In this document: piece after piece, positions 1 to 9,691 of the stretch
Position numbering within the stretch: the first letter of the stretch is position 1
Layout of the letters: every line of letters begins with the position of its first letter
Origin: Myxococcales bacterium
GTDB taxonomy: Bacteria; Myxococcota; Kuafuiibacteriia; Kuafuiibacteriales; Kuafuiibacteriaceae
Direction: 5' to 3'
Assembly (NCBI GenBank): GCA_019634385.1
Contig: JAHQVK010000137.1
Span: 1-43,510, forward strand
Length of the DNA: 43,510 nt
Notes under the pieces: model-generated
What the model was told of the DNA's origin: nothing
What the model saw: the letters and a program-made list of their open reading frames with translations, nothing else
Databases searched by the model: none
Position numbers and translations under genes: made by a program

Positions 1-335
1 CCATGTGTGTAGCTATCGAGGCCGGCTTTTCGTTAAACGCTCTGACGACGAGGCGAGTGTACCTGGCGGTACGTGACCGAGGAGATACTTCTAGCAGGCC
101 ATCGGAAAAGTGAGTTAAGCGCTTCGCGGGTCCTTTTTCCGGGGAACGTCTGGACCGGCTTCGCCTTTCATCGGTTGCATACGCCCGGTATGCGCCCTCT
201 TCATCCAGAGCGTTCCACGGAAAAGAACCTTCGCGGATCACCCATCCCACTTTTCCGATGGCCTGCTAGTGGTCAGGACGAATCACGGAAAGACCGGCCG
301 ATAGATGCGTGCAGGGCTAGATCAACAGGCTGCTA
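1..335 (+). repeat. Element A, left copy (interrupted, cut by window edge)
   Basis: Positions 1-91 and 268-335 together match the reverse complement of 33875-34028 with few mismatches, so this is one repeat element split by a second element (C, 94-266). The shared sequence includes the palindromic run TACCTGGCGGTA and ends in ATCAACAGGCTGC followed by TA. The right-hand copy has inverted ends (GCAGCCGGTTGAT and ATCAACCGGCTG), so A looks like a non-coding miniature transposable element of about 175 bp. The other end of this copy lies outside the window. Open reading frames across it follow no codon pattern and are not called as genes. Confidence 0.75.
92..268. mobile_element. Element C: miniature inverted-repeat element nested in A
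   Basis: Perfect 19-bp terminal inverted repeats (GCAGGCCATCGGAAAAGTG at 94-112, its reverse complement at 248-266) are each flanked by TA (92-93, 267-268). Inside, further complementary blocks let almost the whole 173 bp fold into one long hairpin with a small apical GCATAC/GTATGC stem. The uninterrupted A copy at the right reads through the site with a single TA, so C inserted into A. A TA target duplication and no coding capacity fit a MITE mobilised in trans by an IS630/Tc1-type transposase; that family assignment is inference. Confidence 0.8.
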
Positions 336-517
336 GGGCGTGTCTTTACCCTCCGGCTGCGGAGAAGACGCCGTAGCACGAGTTTGTGAGGGGTCACCCT
401 CGGAGAGAGGCTACTAGATGTACTCGGCCGAGGGGCGCGAAAGGAGCCCGAAACCACCGAACCTGCACACACGCTGGATACAAGTCAGAACGCGGGCCGG
501 AGGGTCAAAACACGCCC
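336..517. repeat. Element B, left copy (182 bp, inverted ends)
   Basis: The element starts GGGCGTGTCTTTACCCTCCGG and ends CCGGAGGGTCAAAACACGCCC, so its ends pair into a long interrupted stem, and it is flanked by TA (334-335, 518-519). A second copy of the same length lies at 34113-34294 in the same orientation. Between the copies the interior has diverged, but GGATACAAGTCAGAACGCGG (476-495) is identical and GTGAGGGGTC is also kept. It begins 15 bp beyond the stop codon of the minus-strand biotin carboxylase gene, so it would be transcribed in that gene's 3' region. It may be a MITE, a structured RNA, or both. Confidence 0.75.
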
Positions 518-532
518 TAGCGAAATTAGAGC

Positions 533-3376
533 TCACAAGCTTTTTCGTAGCACATATTTCAACAGACCTTGGGTATAGGTTTTTTTTGCATCGACCCGAG
601 CTTCATTATCCTCCACAACAGGGATATTGTCCGGTCGGATAACAAAAAGAGGTTGGCCCTTTTTAACAATCATACCATCAGTCTCGATGAGTATCTGCTC
701 GACCACTCCGGAAAAGGCTGCTTTAATCTTATTGAACATCTTCATAACCTCAATAATATAGATTGGCTGACCAACCTCCACATGGTCCCCCACACGTACC
801 ATCGGAGGTTGCCCTGGAGCCTCACGGGCGTAATACATACCACCAGTAGCAGCAACTATCTCGTTTCCGCTCGCAGCCACCGGCGGGGGAGCTAAGACGC
901 GCCTCATCTCTTCCTGTAGAGCGGGATCGTTCAAGCGTGCTGGAATAGGCACCGACAAGTCGTTATTGACACGCAATTCAAAAAAACCGGCTCGATGAGC
1001 AGCTAGAATGGGAAGAGCAAAGAGCTCCAGTCCCGCCTGGTGCCCAAGGTGGGCACCGAGCACAGCCTGCCATGTCTCAGCAGTCATGCCGTGCGGAGCA
1101 GCCGGTTCCCTCAGTCTCTCGCATAAATCCACCCAAGAGTTAGTTCCTAACTGTGCGCCTAGATCTCGGTAGAACATTTCTCCTTCATCAAGCAGCTCCG
1201 CATCATGGGGCCAGATTTGGTAAGCGGGCGGTCGCTCGGAATCCGGGTCCAGTCGGAGAACAAGGTACGTTTGCCGAAGAATCTCAAGCGGATTCACATT
1301 CCATTGTACGCATTCATCAACGATAGAATAGGTACTACGTAGCTCAGACAACCACGCCGAGAGACGGTGAGGTTGTTCGAAGAGCAACATCAATGGTCGT
1401 TCAATCAGGGTCTTCTTCTTCGAAAAGATTTTCTCAATCTGGTCGACGGCTGATGGCCCGCCATCCATCACCAACTTTATGTAGGACCGGAGGACAAGCT
1501 CCCCTGCATAGGCTAAGTCAACGCGGTCAGTTTCTACCTTCAAAAGACCTACTTGAGCCAAGTACGCCCCCACAAACCGGGTTGTAGGCTGGGCATATAC
1601 GCGGGTACCAAGTAAAAAACTCACCAGTCCCTGGTGAAAGCTGAGATTCGTTGCCAAATCTTCACCATGTAGCTCAGTATTGCGCAAGATACGGCAAAGT
1701 TTTTCAAAAGCTACCTGACGATCTTCTCCAGTAGTGACCAACAGAGCGATATTCGAATCATATGCACCCGCCAGCTGGTATCGGATGAACTGATTAGTAT
1801 CTGGGTTTCTAATACAAATCCCCTGTTCATCACGGATTTCATCCTCCAGGGGGGTTGACCACCCCTCCATCACCCCTCCTGCATGCGGACTAAGACTTCC
1901 ATCCGTAGCATTGAGTCGCGCCTCCACCGCCGCTGTATTTCTTCGAATTCGCCGAGGCGATGGCAAACGACTTTTATGGCGGGCGATGAGAGCCATCGCT
2001 TCCACGATCGAGTTCACATCAAAATACACATTTGGGTCATCCGGACATACAAATCGCAACCCATAGCATAATTCACTGACCCTATGCTCAACCTGAATTC
2101 GGGTGTTAACCTCCATAAAATAGTGGCGGCCTCTCTCAACAATACATTCGAAGGTAGATGCCGAATCCAGCCCCACCGCCAGGCCAAAGCGCTCAGCCTC
2201 TTCTTCCATCCGTCGAAGTAAACGCAGTTCTATCCCAAGCGCCTCCGCCTCCGATTCTCGGCTCAAAGCTTTTGCTTGATCTATCTCTGCTTGGAGGGAT
2301 TCTTGGGTCAAAGAGACCTCCAGCAGCTTCTGCTCATGCATCTGCAGAGAGCAATCCCTTCCCCCCAACGAAACGCACCAGGTCCCATTGCCCAATAGCT
2401 GCACCTCATGATGGCGGGTCTGTTCGATGTTGAGTTCAAGCAGGATATTCTTGTTATCCCCTACTCCGCCAGCTTTAACTTCCGAGAGGATCTCACGGTA
2501 TAGCTCCGCCGACTTCATCGCGGCCGATCTACAATTCTGCTTATCCTCCGGCGCCTGAAGTATTCGCTGGCCCTTGCCGCCACCTCCACCTATAGCTTTG
2601 AGTCTAATTCGGTATCCAGGAAAAGAGGTAAACAGAGCCTCCACCTCAGCGATAAGTTGTTCGGTAATCTGTTCAACCGACAGTATATCAACGCCTTTTC
2701 TATAACTGGCTTCGAGTACCAACTCAGCGAAGGCCAGAAGATTCGGCTGATCTTCGCACCTCGGAACCGATGGCATGGGCAAACCAAAAGACGTGGCTAG
2801 ATTCTTTAGCGATTGAATATTTGGATAGTGAGATAGTAAGCTTCGTGCAGTTAAGTCCTGCACCCCTGGTGTCGTACTTACCTGTTGCTCAAGAGCGGTT
2901 CGCTTGGCTTCATCCTTTCTGCCTGCAGCACGAACCGTGTTGGAACACGGACCAACAAACTGAAGGCCCGCTGACTCTAAGGCTGACACCAAAGCCTCAT
3001 CTTCGGCCATAAACCCATATCCCGCAAACACGTAATCATAGCCATGTTCGCGGCATATATATATAATCTCTTGAATCCTTTGATTTCGCTCGTCCCGATC
3101 TATTCCTGAATAGTCCCTGACTCGATGAACGTTTTTCGGGGATATTATCCGTAGTTCGGGCGCCAAAGCATTGGTGTAAACGATAGAGTCCTTCTCTGAA
3201 AGGAGCATTCCCACCTGCTGTACACCCATTTCTCTAAATACATCTATTGCTTCTTTTCGGACCGGTCCTCGGCATATAATCAGGACTCGCATATCCTCGC
3301 AGCCAAAAGAGCGTACCCATTCTTGCTCAGCCACAGCCAATCGACGTTCGGTATATTTGGATAGCATTTTCATCAA
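533..3376 (-). CDS. Acyl-CoA (acetyl/propionyl-type) carboxylase, fused biotin carboxylase + biotin carrier
   Basis: This 947-residue cytosolic enzyme should carboxylate its own biotin using ATP and bicarbonate, then hand the carboxyl group to the carboxyltransferase encoded just upstream. Visible features are the N-terminal biotin carboxylase fold ([11 protein letters not shown] near 117-126), the ATP-grasp glycine loop GGGGGKG (263-269), the catalytic strand [10 protein letters not shown], and a C-terminal biotinyl domain with EVMKM, the biotin lysine being about K879. Its start overlaps the carboxyltransferase stop by four bases (ATGA), implying translational coupling. Odd points are about 65-70 extra residues between VGP (141-143) and the glycine loop, compared with ordinary biotin carboxylases, and VEHR where VEHP is usual. 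The substrate (acetyl-, propionyl- or another acyl-CoA) cannot be fixed from sequence; a pyruvate carboxylase is unlikely because no pyruvate transferase domain is present. Confidence 0.9.
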   Translation of the reverse strand: MMKMLSKYTERRLAVAEQEWVRSFGCEDMRVLIICRGPVRKEAIDVFREMGVQQVGMLLSEKDSIVYTNALAPELRIISPKNVHRVRDYSGIDRDERNQRIQEIIYICREHGYDYVFAGYGFMAEDEALVSALESAGLQFVGPCSNTVRAAGRKDEAKRTALEQQVSTTPGVQDLTARSLLSHYPNIQSLKNLATSFGLPMPSVPRCEDQPNLLAFAELVLEASYRKGVDILSVEQITEQLIAEVEALFTSFPGYRIRLKAIGGGGGKGQRILQAPEDKQNCRSAAMKSAELYREILSEVKAGGVGDNKNILLELNIEQTRHHEVQLLGNGTWCVSLGGRDCSLQMHEQKLLEVSLTQESLQAEIDQAKALSRESEAEALGIELRLLRRMEEEAERFGLAVGLDSASTFECIVERGRHYFMEVNTRIQVEHRVSELCYGLRFVCPDDPNVYFDVNSIVEAMALIARHKSRLPSPRRIRRNTAAVEARLNATDGSLSPHAGGVMEGWSTPLEDEIRDEQGICIRNPDTNQFIRYQLAGAYDSNIALLVTTGEDRQVAFEKLCRILRNTELHGEDLATNLSFHQGLVSFLLGTRVYAQPTTRFVGAYLAQVGLLKVETDRVDLAYAGELVLRSYIKLVMDGGPSAVDQIEKIFSKKKTLIERPLMLLFEQPHRLSAWLSELRSTYSIVDECVQWNVNPLEILRQTYLVLRLDPDSERPPAYQIWPHDAELLDEGEMFYRDLGAQLGTNSWVDLCERLREPAAPHGMTAETWQAVLGAHLGHQAGLELFALPILAAHRAGFFELRVNNDLSVPIPARLNDPALQEEMRRVLAPPPVAASGNEIVAATGGMYYAREAPGQPPMVRVGDHVEVGQPIYIIEVMKMFNKIKAAFSGVVEQILIETDGMIVKKGQPLFVIRPDNIPVVEDNEARVDAKKTYTQGLLKYVLRKSL

Positions 3377-5085
3377 TGAAACTCACGCTGCGGACCAGCC
3401 ATGGGAGATGGTTGATAATGGCGCAGCAAAAAATGTAAATTGGTTACTAGGGTACTTCGAACCTCCCCCGGCATGATAAGCTTTGAAATCGAACCAAGGC
3501 TCAATGCCTCGCGCGGATTCATAAGTTCATTCTCGTAGCGGCGATGAAATATCTGCTCTTGTTGATGAAGCCACTCATCAACAAGTCTTGTTGCGTATTG
3601 ATCCGCCTCCCTTTCTGGCATCCCTCGAGAAACCGCTTCTTCTTTAGCTTTCAGGCGTCGCTGGGCAACTTGGGACCGTATTGCTCTTATCTCATTTTTA
3701 TATACAAACTCGGCACCAGCCGGTCCCATCACCGCCACTCGTGTTGAAGGCAAAGCCACTACCAGATCTGCGCCCGTAGAATAATTATTGAATGACGCAT
3801 AAGCCCCACCAAAGGCATTCCTAACTATCATAAGAATACGCGGTGTCCGTAGGTCAATGATCGCATCTAGCATAGCTCGTCCTGCTTGAACTATCCCCCG
3901 TGTCTCTTGATCCTTACCAGGAAGAAAACCGGTTGTGTCCTCAATAAAAATTACGGGTATATTAAACAAATTACAAAAACGGCAGAATCGAGTATTTTTG
4001 TAGGCAGCATCCACATCTATCTGACCAGAAGAGAAGGCGCTGTTATTAGCTATAAAGCCAACCACATAGCCACCCATACGACCAAAAGCAGTTACGGTAT
4101 TCGGTGCACGCTGAGGCTGAATTTCGATATAGTCCCCGTAGTCGCACATCTGCTGCAGCATAATACGTACATCAAATGGAGTATTGAACCCGGTAGGCGA
4201 GGTAAAGGTGAGTCTCAACAAACGATCGATTTCATAGTTGACGCGGTCGTGAGGATCAGAGGTCTCCCGAAACGGAGCGAGCTCGGAATTGTGGCTTGGA
4301 AGATAGGTTATTAAGCGAGAAGCTATACGCAGGGCCGCAACCTCATCTTCTACTGTAAAGTCCGCCACCCCCGACTGGCTATGTACACCAGGACCACCTA
4401 GTTCATCCGGCGTAACGTCTTCACCAAGTACGGACTTTACCACTCCGGGACCGGTCAGGCCAAAGAATGTCTGTTTCGGTTGGATAACAAAACTACCTTG
4501 ACGGGGGAGATATGCACCACCACCAGCATTGAAACCGAACATGCACATGATACTTGGCACAACCCCCGATATCTTTCGGAGTGCAGTAAATGCTTCTGCA
4601 TACCCGTCAAGACCACCGACGCCAGCGGGGACATAAGCCCCTGCACTGTCATTCATTCCGATCACTGGAATGCGTCGGTCACCAGCAAGCTCAAACAACC
4701 GAGCCAGCTTTCGCCCGTTTGTGGCGTCCATCGAGCCGGCGCGAATGGTAAAGTCATGACCGTACACCGCAACATCCCGTCCATGTATCTGGATGATGGC
4801 CGTGACGAGTGACGCGCCATCGAGATTGGGCCCCCAGTTGGAAAACAACACCTCCGGACGTTTGGGCGTCAGGACAGAAATTCGTTCCCAAACGGTCATT
4901 CGCCCTCGTTCATGTTGGCGGGCTATCGGGTTTTCACCCGCAACCTCAAAAGGGCGACGACGGAGGCGTTTGGCCTCCGCTATCGCTTGCTCATAGGGAT
5001 GCTCGGCTGCATCACCATCGTTCTCTGAGGAAAGTCCTCGAAGCGGATGCCCCAATGACGGCATAGTGACTTCACTTGTACTCAC
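3373..5085 (-). CDS. Acyl-CoA carboxylase carboxyltransferase subunit
   Basis: This 570-residue protein carries both crotonase-fold halves of a carboxyltransferase in one chain, as in PccB/AccD5-type subunits. The N-terminal half has the glycine-rich acyl-CoA site ([14 protein letters not shown]) and the [20 protein letters not shown] block; the C-terminal half has [15 protein letters not shown] and [11 protein letters not shown], which form the carboxybiotin site. It transfers CO2 from biotin on the downstream-encoded partner to an acyl-CoA. GTG at 5085 is used as the start; an ATG seven codons in (MPSLGH) is a possible alternative. There is no zinc-finger domain of the E. coli AccD type. 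The two genes form a self-sufficient two-subunit carboxylase operon; which acyl-CoA it uses is unknown. Confidence 0.9.
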   Translation of the reverse strand: MSTSEVTMPSLGHPLRGLSSENDGDAAEHPYEQAIAEAKRLRRRPFEVAGENPIARQHERGRMTVWERISVLTPKRPEVLFSNWGPNLDGASLVTAIIQIHGRDVAVYGHDFTIRAGSMDATNGRKLARLFELAGDRRIPVIGMNDSAGAYVPAGVGGLDGYAEAFTALRKISGVVPSIMCMFGFNAGGGAYLPRQGSFVIQPKQTFFGLTGPGVVKSVLGEDVTPDELGGPGVHSQSGVADFTVEDEVAALRIASRLITYLPSHNSELAPFRETSDPHDRVNYEIDRLLRLTFTSPTGFNTPFDVRIMLQQMCDYGDYIEIQPQRAPNTVTAFGRMGGYVVGFIANNSAFSSGQIDVDAAYKNTRFCRFCNLFNIPVIFIEDTTGFLPGKDQETRGIVQAGRAMLDAIIDLRTPRILMIVRNAFGGAYASFNNYSTGADLVVALPSTRVAVMGPAGAEFVYKNEIRAIRSQVAQRRLKAKEEAVSRGMPEREADQYATRLVDEWLHQQEQIFHRRYENELMNPREALSLGSISKLIMPGEVRSTLVTNLHFLLRHYQPSPMAGPQREFH

Positions 5086-5575
5086 AGCATGACAATGCTG
5101 CCATCGGTTGAAACCTCAAACGAGGGAGCCACCAACAAGAATGATCACGCCCCACCGGTAGTATTGATCACGCAAATTGAGCATCTACTGACCTCGTATA
5201 GGTCAGCCACTGCACCACCAGATACAAACCGCTCTGCGCTTGAGCATGAGCTTGACAGGGTCATGACCCACCGTTTCTACTTTCAGCATAGGAGTGAGTG
5301 TGCGTTTACTCTAGTTCGGATAAGGCAAGTTGATGTCTTATTCGTAGAGAGGCACCTCACACACTGTTCACATCCGATAATTTTTCTCCGGGGCAGACAC
5401 CGGATGAGAGGTAATCGTTCATGTAAAGCGGTCGTGATTGGCATCACGATGTTCCGCGTGGGGCGTCGTGCGTAAGGTTTATGGGATGAATGAAGCATCC
5501 CAATGCAGACCGCTCGGAGGATATGTTTTTGAGGCTTAAGTTTACCTGTACACACACAGTAAGGGGATCTATCTA
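5086..5575. other. 490-bp intergenic region between divergent genes
   Basis: It separates the carboxylase operon (minus) from the zinc-ribbon gene (plus), so it should hold promoters for both. A 128-codon plus frame (5089-5475) crosses it but has unconvincing composition and no recognisable motif, and is not called. A short hairpin GGGATGAATGAAGCATCCC lies at about 5481-5499. No CIRCE, sigma-54 or riboswitch pattern was recognised. Confidence 0.5.
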
Positions 5576-5779
5576 ATGGCACGCAAACGTTCTGGAAGAC
5601 ACGGCGGCGGTGGTCGGCGCTCTAAAGCTTATAGATCATCAAATTTTCGAGCAACGTGCGCAAATTGCGGCATCGTGATGCAGGTGCCAGTACGACCGCC
5701 ATCCGGTATCGAGCTACAGTGCGTGACGTGCCTTAATAAAGCTCCCGCGGCCGGCAAAGAACCCGCTGCGGTCGGTTAA
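5576..5779 (+). CDS. Small zinc-ribbon protein, CxxC-x17-CxxC type
   Basis: The 67-residue product starts with a very basic, glycine-rich segment (RKRSGRHGGGGRRSKAYR) and contains CANC and CVTC separated by exactly 17 residues, the spacing that defines the CxxC-x17-CxxC domain family. The four cysteines should bind one zinc ion, and the basic N-terminus suggests contact with RNA or DNA. The molecular role of such short proteins is not established. It ends 8 bp before the convergent PEGA gene's stop. ATG at 5576 is the only sensible start. Confidence 0.75.
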   Translation: MARKRSGRHGGGGRRSKAYRSSNFRATCANCGIVMQVPVRPPSGIELQCVTCLNKAPAAGKEPAAVG

Positions 5780-5787
5780 TACGGTCC

Positions 5788-6969
5788 TTAGAACTGTACG
5801 GTCCAATGTACAGCCGGTTGACCTTCAATGGAGGAAAACCCAATCCCTTCACTGGACGCACTTTTCAGGTTGTCGGTGACGTAGAGAATGGCGCCGGTTC
5901 CGCCAAGTAACACGGTCAAGCCTGCCGATATCCCAGTCATCACCAAGAGGTCGTTTCGTAGGGATCGTCGCTCGTTATAAGCCCTGAGTTCATCGGGAAG
6001 AATCGCGCGGCGGTTTGTCCGATTAGTGATGCGCGTAGCGCCCCTATAGGTCACCAGAACCCCCGCGGCCAATCCTCCGGTCATCACGGCTGTCGTTATC
6101 CCACCTATGAACATGCCGTAAGCCACCCGACGTTGACCAGTAGGTCGAAGTTTCGCGGTCACCGTTCGACGCTCACCTTTGTTGAGCAACACCTTCCTGA
6201 TCATAGGTTTGTAACCACGCTTGCGCAGGTAGATCGTGGGCTCGCCGGCAGATACCGAAACTGGCGCCGCCAACGGCAGGCGACCAAAGAGTTGACCATC
6301 CACGTACACCTCGGCACCCCGCGGTCCCAAGACCTGCAACGTCGCCGGCAGCGGCTCTGGGCGAGCCATTAGAGGCGTCACTCGTCCCTCTACTGCATAA
6401 AGGGTCACCAAAAATGGTGTATACCCTTCGGCATCCACTCGAACTTCGTGTTCACCAGGCGATACCTCAAGTGCCAGGGGCAGCTTTTTTGGGTCGGATC
6501 CGTCGACCCTTACAACCGCCCCTGGAACAGACGCACTCACCACCAGTTCCGTTCGGTCTTGATCACTTTCTTTCGTCGCAACGGATTGCCGATGATGTTG
6601 TCGTTCAACCTCAAGCAATGCGAGATGCTGCACCGCATCGCCACGTCGGCGACCACTTGGTGCGCGTTCGAGATACTGACGGTAGGCAGCTAAGGCTTTG
6701 TCCAGGTTCACCAATTGCCTATCTAGAGTCCACTGGAGTCGGTAGCTCTGTCCGACTGAGAAAACAAGCGCGGCGCGAGGTGCCAAGTTATCAGCAGCCT
6801 CAAATGCTTTGGCCGCAACGAGGTACCGCCCTTCAGTGTAAGCGGTTGAGCCCACTGCAAACAGGTTGCGCGCCTGCTCTACATCCGTTTCTCCAACAGG
6901 AGGTGGCGAATTGTCAGCAGTGACCAGGGTGCCCATACAAACCGCCACCAACAGCGAGGATATCGTCAT
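5788..6969 (-). CDS. Envelope protein with TPR-like and PEGA domains
   Basis: The 393-residue product begins with a hydrophobic signal segment (SSLLVAVCMGTLV) followed by a TPR-like helical region (about 28-120) that would bind another protein. Two PEGA-type beta domains follow: SVPGAVVRVDG...SPGEHEVRVDAEGYTPF near 150-190 and GPRGAEVYVDGQLFGRLPL near 215-270. Two hydrophobic helices lie near the C-terminus (about 280-305 and 345-365). PEGA domains are found on extracytoplasmic surface proteins. The gene is one base downstream of the FG-GAP lipoprotein gene and is the last of a three-gene unit begun by a PEGA kinase, so it is probably an envelope partner in that system. Enzymatic activity is not expected. 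Confidence 0.75.
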   Translation of the reverse strand: MTISSLLVAVCMGTLVTADNSPPPVGETDVEQARNLFAVGSTAYTEGRYLVAAKAFEAADNLAPRAALVFSVGQSYRLQWTLDRQLVNLDKALAAYRQYLERAPSGRRRGDAVQHLALLEVERQHHRQSVATKESDQDRTELVVSASVPGAVVRVDGSDPKKLPLALEVSPGEHEVRVDAEGYTPFLVTLYAVEGRVTPLMARPEPLPATLQVLGPRGAEVYVDGQLFGRLPLAAPVSVSAGEPTIYLRKRGYKPMIRKVLLNKGERRTVTAKLRPTGQRRVAYGMFIGGITTAVMTGGLAAGVLVTYRGATRITNRTNRRAILPDELRAYNERRSLRNDLLVMTGISAGLTVLLGGTGAILYVTDNLKSASSEGIGFSSIEGQPAVHWTVQF

Positions 6970-6970
6970 A

Positions 6971-9691
6971 CTAAAACTCGGTAGGTAGAACGGCTGAGGA
7001 CTGAGGCCTCAATATCTCAACGCGCCCATCCACAGAACGGATCATCTCGATAATCCCATCCCCGTTGATATCCCCAGCCCGAAGGCTCCCTCGAGAGACT
7101 TCGAGGTCTGAAAACAAATATTCGTTCCGTTCAGCAAACAATACAACAGGGGGATCGAACTCAAACTGCAAACCATCGCTATTGTTATTAAAAATATCAA
7201 TAACATATGTACCGGAATGAGTTAGCAATACCAACTCATGCTGGGATCCCAAGTCTAAGTTCAGGCTCGTAGCATCCAGTAACCATCCTGGAGGAATTTT
7301 TCCCGCCAAACTAGAGTCCTCGAAGCGTACTAACTGTGCTGGACGAAAACCGCAGTTCTGGTCGCTATCAGCCAATACAACAACTAACTGATTGGTCTCC
7401 GAAGCCACCAACAATAGATCTTCCCAGCCATCGGCATTAAGATCTTGCACATCAAAGTTTCGAACTGCACCTAACGCTTGCCACTCACCAAGAGCCGCCG
7501 GGGCATCAAGCAGACAGCCTCTTCCCATTTTTCTATCCGATAGTTGTACTACCGCCAAATACGAACTCTTTCGTCCGTATTTATACACCGCCACCAGATC
7601 ATTAGCTAGAGCTTCGGAAGCCGGAGACTCAACAGCCACCATTCGAAGGAATTCCTCACTGGTCGCCTGAAGGAATTCCTCACTGGTCGCCAGAAGTTCG
7701 GGGGGCCACCCCGTCAAGGGATACGCCTCATGTGCTTCTATACGGCCCGTGTCCTTGTTTACCGGTACCATCATCGGTAAAGCGGTTCGATAAGCCACCA
7801 ACATACCGCCGGCTTCCAAGCCGAGGCGTCCTACAACCACCCCCGCGGGGAGTACAGACATAGCCTCAGCAACAGCACTCCGCCGCGGGCGGTAAGGGGC
7901 TACGAGATAACCACTATCAATGCCGTACAAAATGACCGCCTCCAACTTTCCCGCCGGAGTATCCGCTACAACCAATACATCATTTCGTCCGTCCACTTCG
8001 TAAGACGGAAAATTAACAAGACCAGTGGATAAGCTTCTTCCACCGGGGATACGCCCGACAGTAACCACCCCAAGATTGCCGGGAACCGAAGCCAACAAAG
8101 CTGTTGACCACAACATCAGCTCTCCATTTTCCCCAAGCAACAGGACATCCGCGGTGCCGTCCGCATTAAAGTCACCGCTCGTCACATCTACAGCGGGCGA
8201 CTCCAGTTCAAACAACGTACGAGACAACAAACCATCAGCATGGCCGTAGGCAATTCCCACCCGTGGTTCATCGTAGGTTTCCACCAGGTCCGGGTGCCCA
8301 TCGCCATTCACATCCGCCTTGTGAGCGAGTCGGTATGTTTCCGCAACCGGTGGGAAAGCGGTCGGACAAAATGCCTTCGGCGGAGCATCTACACTCGCCG
8401 GCGCTTGGGCGATAACTACTCCACGGCTCGTGACCACATCCGCGAGTGCGTCTCCGTTGATATCATCTACCAGCAGTAAGGATGCACCAGGCCCCAGCAA
8501 CTCCACATCCGCAGCGGGTAATAGATCCACGGAGCAACCCGAGGACTTGATACCGCGAGTATCGAGGAAGGGAGCTAAAAAACTAAACGCTTCGTCCGTT
8601 TGTAGCGTAACCTGCCAGGAGCCAGATGGCCCTCTATCGTCCATCGTCGGCAGAACAACATCCATTCGCCCATCTCCGTTCATATCTGTTATATGCGGAG
8701 GGCCTGCGAGCGTCTTCTTATCCGCGAGTGTCATGCTCGCGCGGAGATCCAATAGTACATCTCCACTGCTACAACGGGTCTCAGGCCTTCGTTGAGGCTG
8801 GTAAACCTCCACCACCGACTGACCGCTACGGCCGACCACGATTGCATCCTCATCTTCGTCGACCAGATTCCCAAGTACCACCCACAGTTTTCCGGTACCA
8901 GTGCTCAAAGACGGCCCCAAAGCTTTACAACTCGGCTGACCCCCTCCATTTCGATAGACACATAGCTCTTCCCCTGCGTCCGTGTGCTTGCCGAAAAGCA
9001 CTCTAGAACCAGTACAACCGGCCAACTTAAATAGTGACATGGTCTGGCCAGACCTATCCCCTGAAAGTTCGGGAATGGCAAAGGGTTCACCAACAAACTG
9101 GTCGTATTCCTCAAAATTATAGGCAACAACTCCCAACGCAGTGGGAACTGCGAGAACGCGGACCGACCTGCCCGTCAATGCCAACCTCCCAACCCCTATC
9201 GGTGCGACCGGGCTTGGGCTTGGAGCCCGAATTCGTTGATTCAACCCACCACCAAGAAGATTGACCCGGACATTCACTTGGGCAGAGTTCGCCTCGATCA
9301 ACTGCTGACTAGTACCGCTAAGGTTAGCCAACATGACTTCGTCATACACACCAGGCGAATTAGGTCCTGCCACTACTCGAAGAGTGTCAGTAGGATATCG
9401 GCAGGTACGAGTTGATAGTTCACACCTCCAATTCTTTGGGCAGTTGTCCGAGCTATCACATACCAAGCGACATGCCTGGACGGAGTTCGCGTCGCCACAA
9501 GCAAATTGTTCCACCTGATCTTCGTTGTCGATAAGTTGTTGAGGGACATGGACATCACAAGTCTCACCTTCCTCCAGAACACCATTTCCACACTCACCAG
9601 AGGCAATTTCTTCGAGTGGAGAACAACCCATACCCTCCAGACCAACGATGAAAACTATCAATCCCAAAAGCCGCATTCTTGCGCTCACCAC
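6971..9691 (-). CDS. FG-GAP/VCBS-repeat lipoprotein
   Basis: The 906-residue secreted protein has a signal sequence (LLGLIVFIVGLEGMGC) with a probable lipidated cysteine at 23. Just after it lies a CGNGVLEEGETCD segment typical of the cysteine-rich repeat of myxobacterial surface proteins. At least six calcium-binding FG-GAP motifs are visible: DMNGDGRMD, DINGDALAD, DVNGDGHPD, DFNADGTAD, DLNADGWED and DINGDGIIE. This predicts a beta-propeller displayed outside the cell, of the kind used for adhesion or ligand binding. M6 is an alternative start. Its start overlaps the kinase stop by 7 bp and the PEGA gene follows after one base, so the three are almost certainly co-expressed. A 24-bp tandem duplication interrupts the coding sequence in frame. 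Confidence 0.85.
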   Translation of the reverse strand: MVSARMRLLGLIVFIVGLEGMGCSPLEEIASGECGNGVLEEGETCDVHVPQQLIDNEDQVEQFACGDANSVQACRLVCDSSDNCPKNWRCELSTRTCRYPTDTLRVVAGPNSPGVYDEVMLANLSGTSQQLIEANSAQVNVRVNLLGGGLNQRIRAPSPSPVAPIGVGRLALTGRSVRVLAVPTALGVVAYNFEEYDQFVGEPFAIPELSGDRSGQTMSLFKLAGCTGSRVLFGKHTDAGEELCVYRNGGGQPSCKALGPSLSTGTGKLWVVLGNLVDEDEDAIVVGRSGQSVVEVYQPQRRPETRCSSGDVLLDLRASMTLADKKTLAGPPHITDMNGDGRMDVVLPTMDDRGPSGSWQVTLQTDEAFSFLAPFLDTRGIKSSGCSVDLLPAADVELLGPGASLLLVDDINGDALADVVTSRGVVIAQAPASVDAPPKAFCPTAFPPVAETYRLAHKADVNGDGHPDLVETYDEPRVGIAYGHADGLLSRTLFELESPAVDVTSGDFNADGTADVLLLGENGELMLWSTALLASVPGNLGVVTVGRIPGGRSLSTGLVNFPSYEVDGRNDVLVVADTPAGKLEAVILYGIDSGYLVAPYRPRRSAVAEAMSVLPAGVVVGRLGLEAGGMLVAYRTALPMMVPVNKDTGRIEAHEAYPLTGWPPELLATSEEFLQATSEEFLRMVAVESPASEALANDLVAVYKYGRKSSYLAVVQLSDRKMGRGCLLDAPAALGEWQALGAVRNFDVQDLNADGWEDLLLVASETNQLVVVLADSDQNCGFRPAQLVRFEDSSLAGKIPPGWLLDATSLNLDLGSQHELVLLTHSGTYVIDIFNNNSDGLQFEFDPPVVLFAERNEYLFSDLEVSRGSLRAGDINGDGIIEMIRSVDGRVEILRPQSSAVLPTEF
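7645..7692 (-). repeat. 24-bp tandem duplication inside the FG-GAP gene
   Basis: Two adjacent 24-bp units (7645-7668 and 7669-7692) differ only at the last base and duplicate eight residues (ATSEEFLQ / ATSEEFLR) without shifting frame. The near-perfect identity suggests a recent slippage event, and copy number may vary between strains. Confidence 0.9.

Noticed and set aside
73-336. 87-codon plus frame over elements A and C
   Set aside because: It runs through the inverted repeats of two nested elements, with no domain or ribosome site; coding is incidental.
336-517. Element B as a fragment of 23S rRNA (CGAAAGG...CCGAAACC strings look rRNA-like)
   Set aside because: Similarity is limited to short common motifs and the surrounding helices do not match 23S rRNA.
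4455-4652. Opposite-strand frames inside the long minus-strand genes
   Set aside because: They are shadows of well-supported genes and show no independent features.
5089-5475. 128-codon plus frame between the carboxylase and zinc-ribbon genes
   Set aside because: Starts inside the divergent promoter region, unusual composition, no motif; could not be supported.
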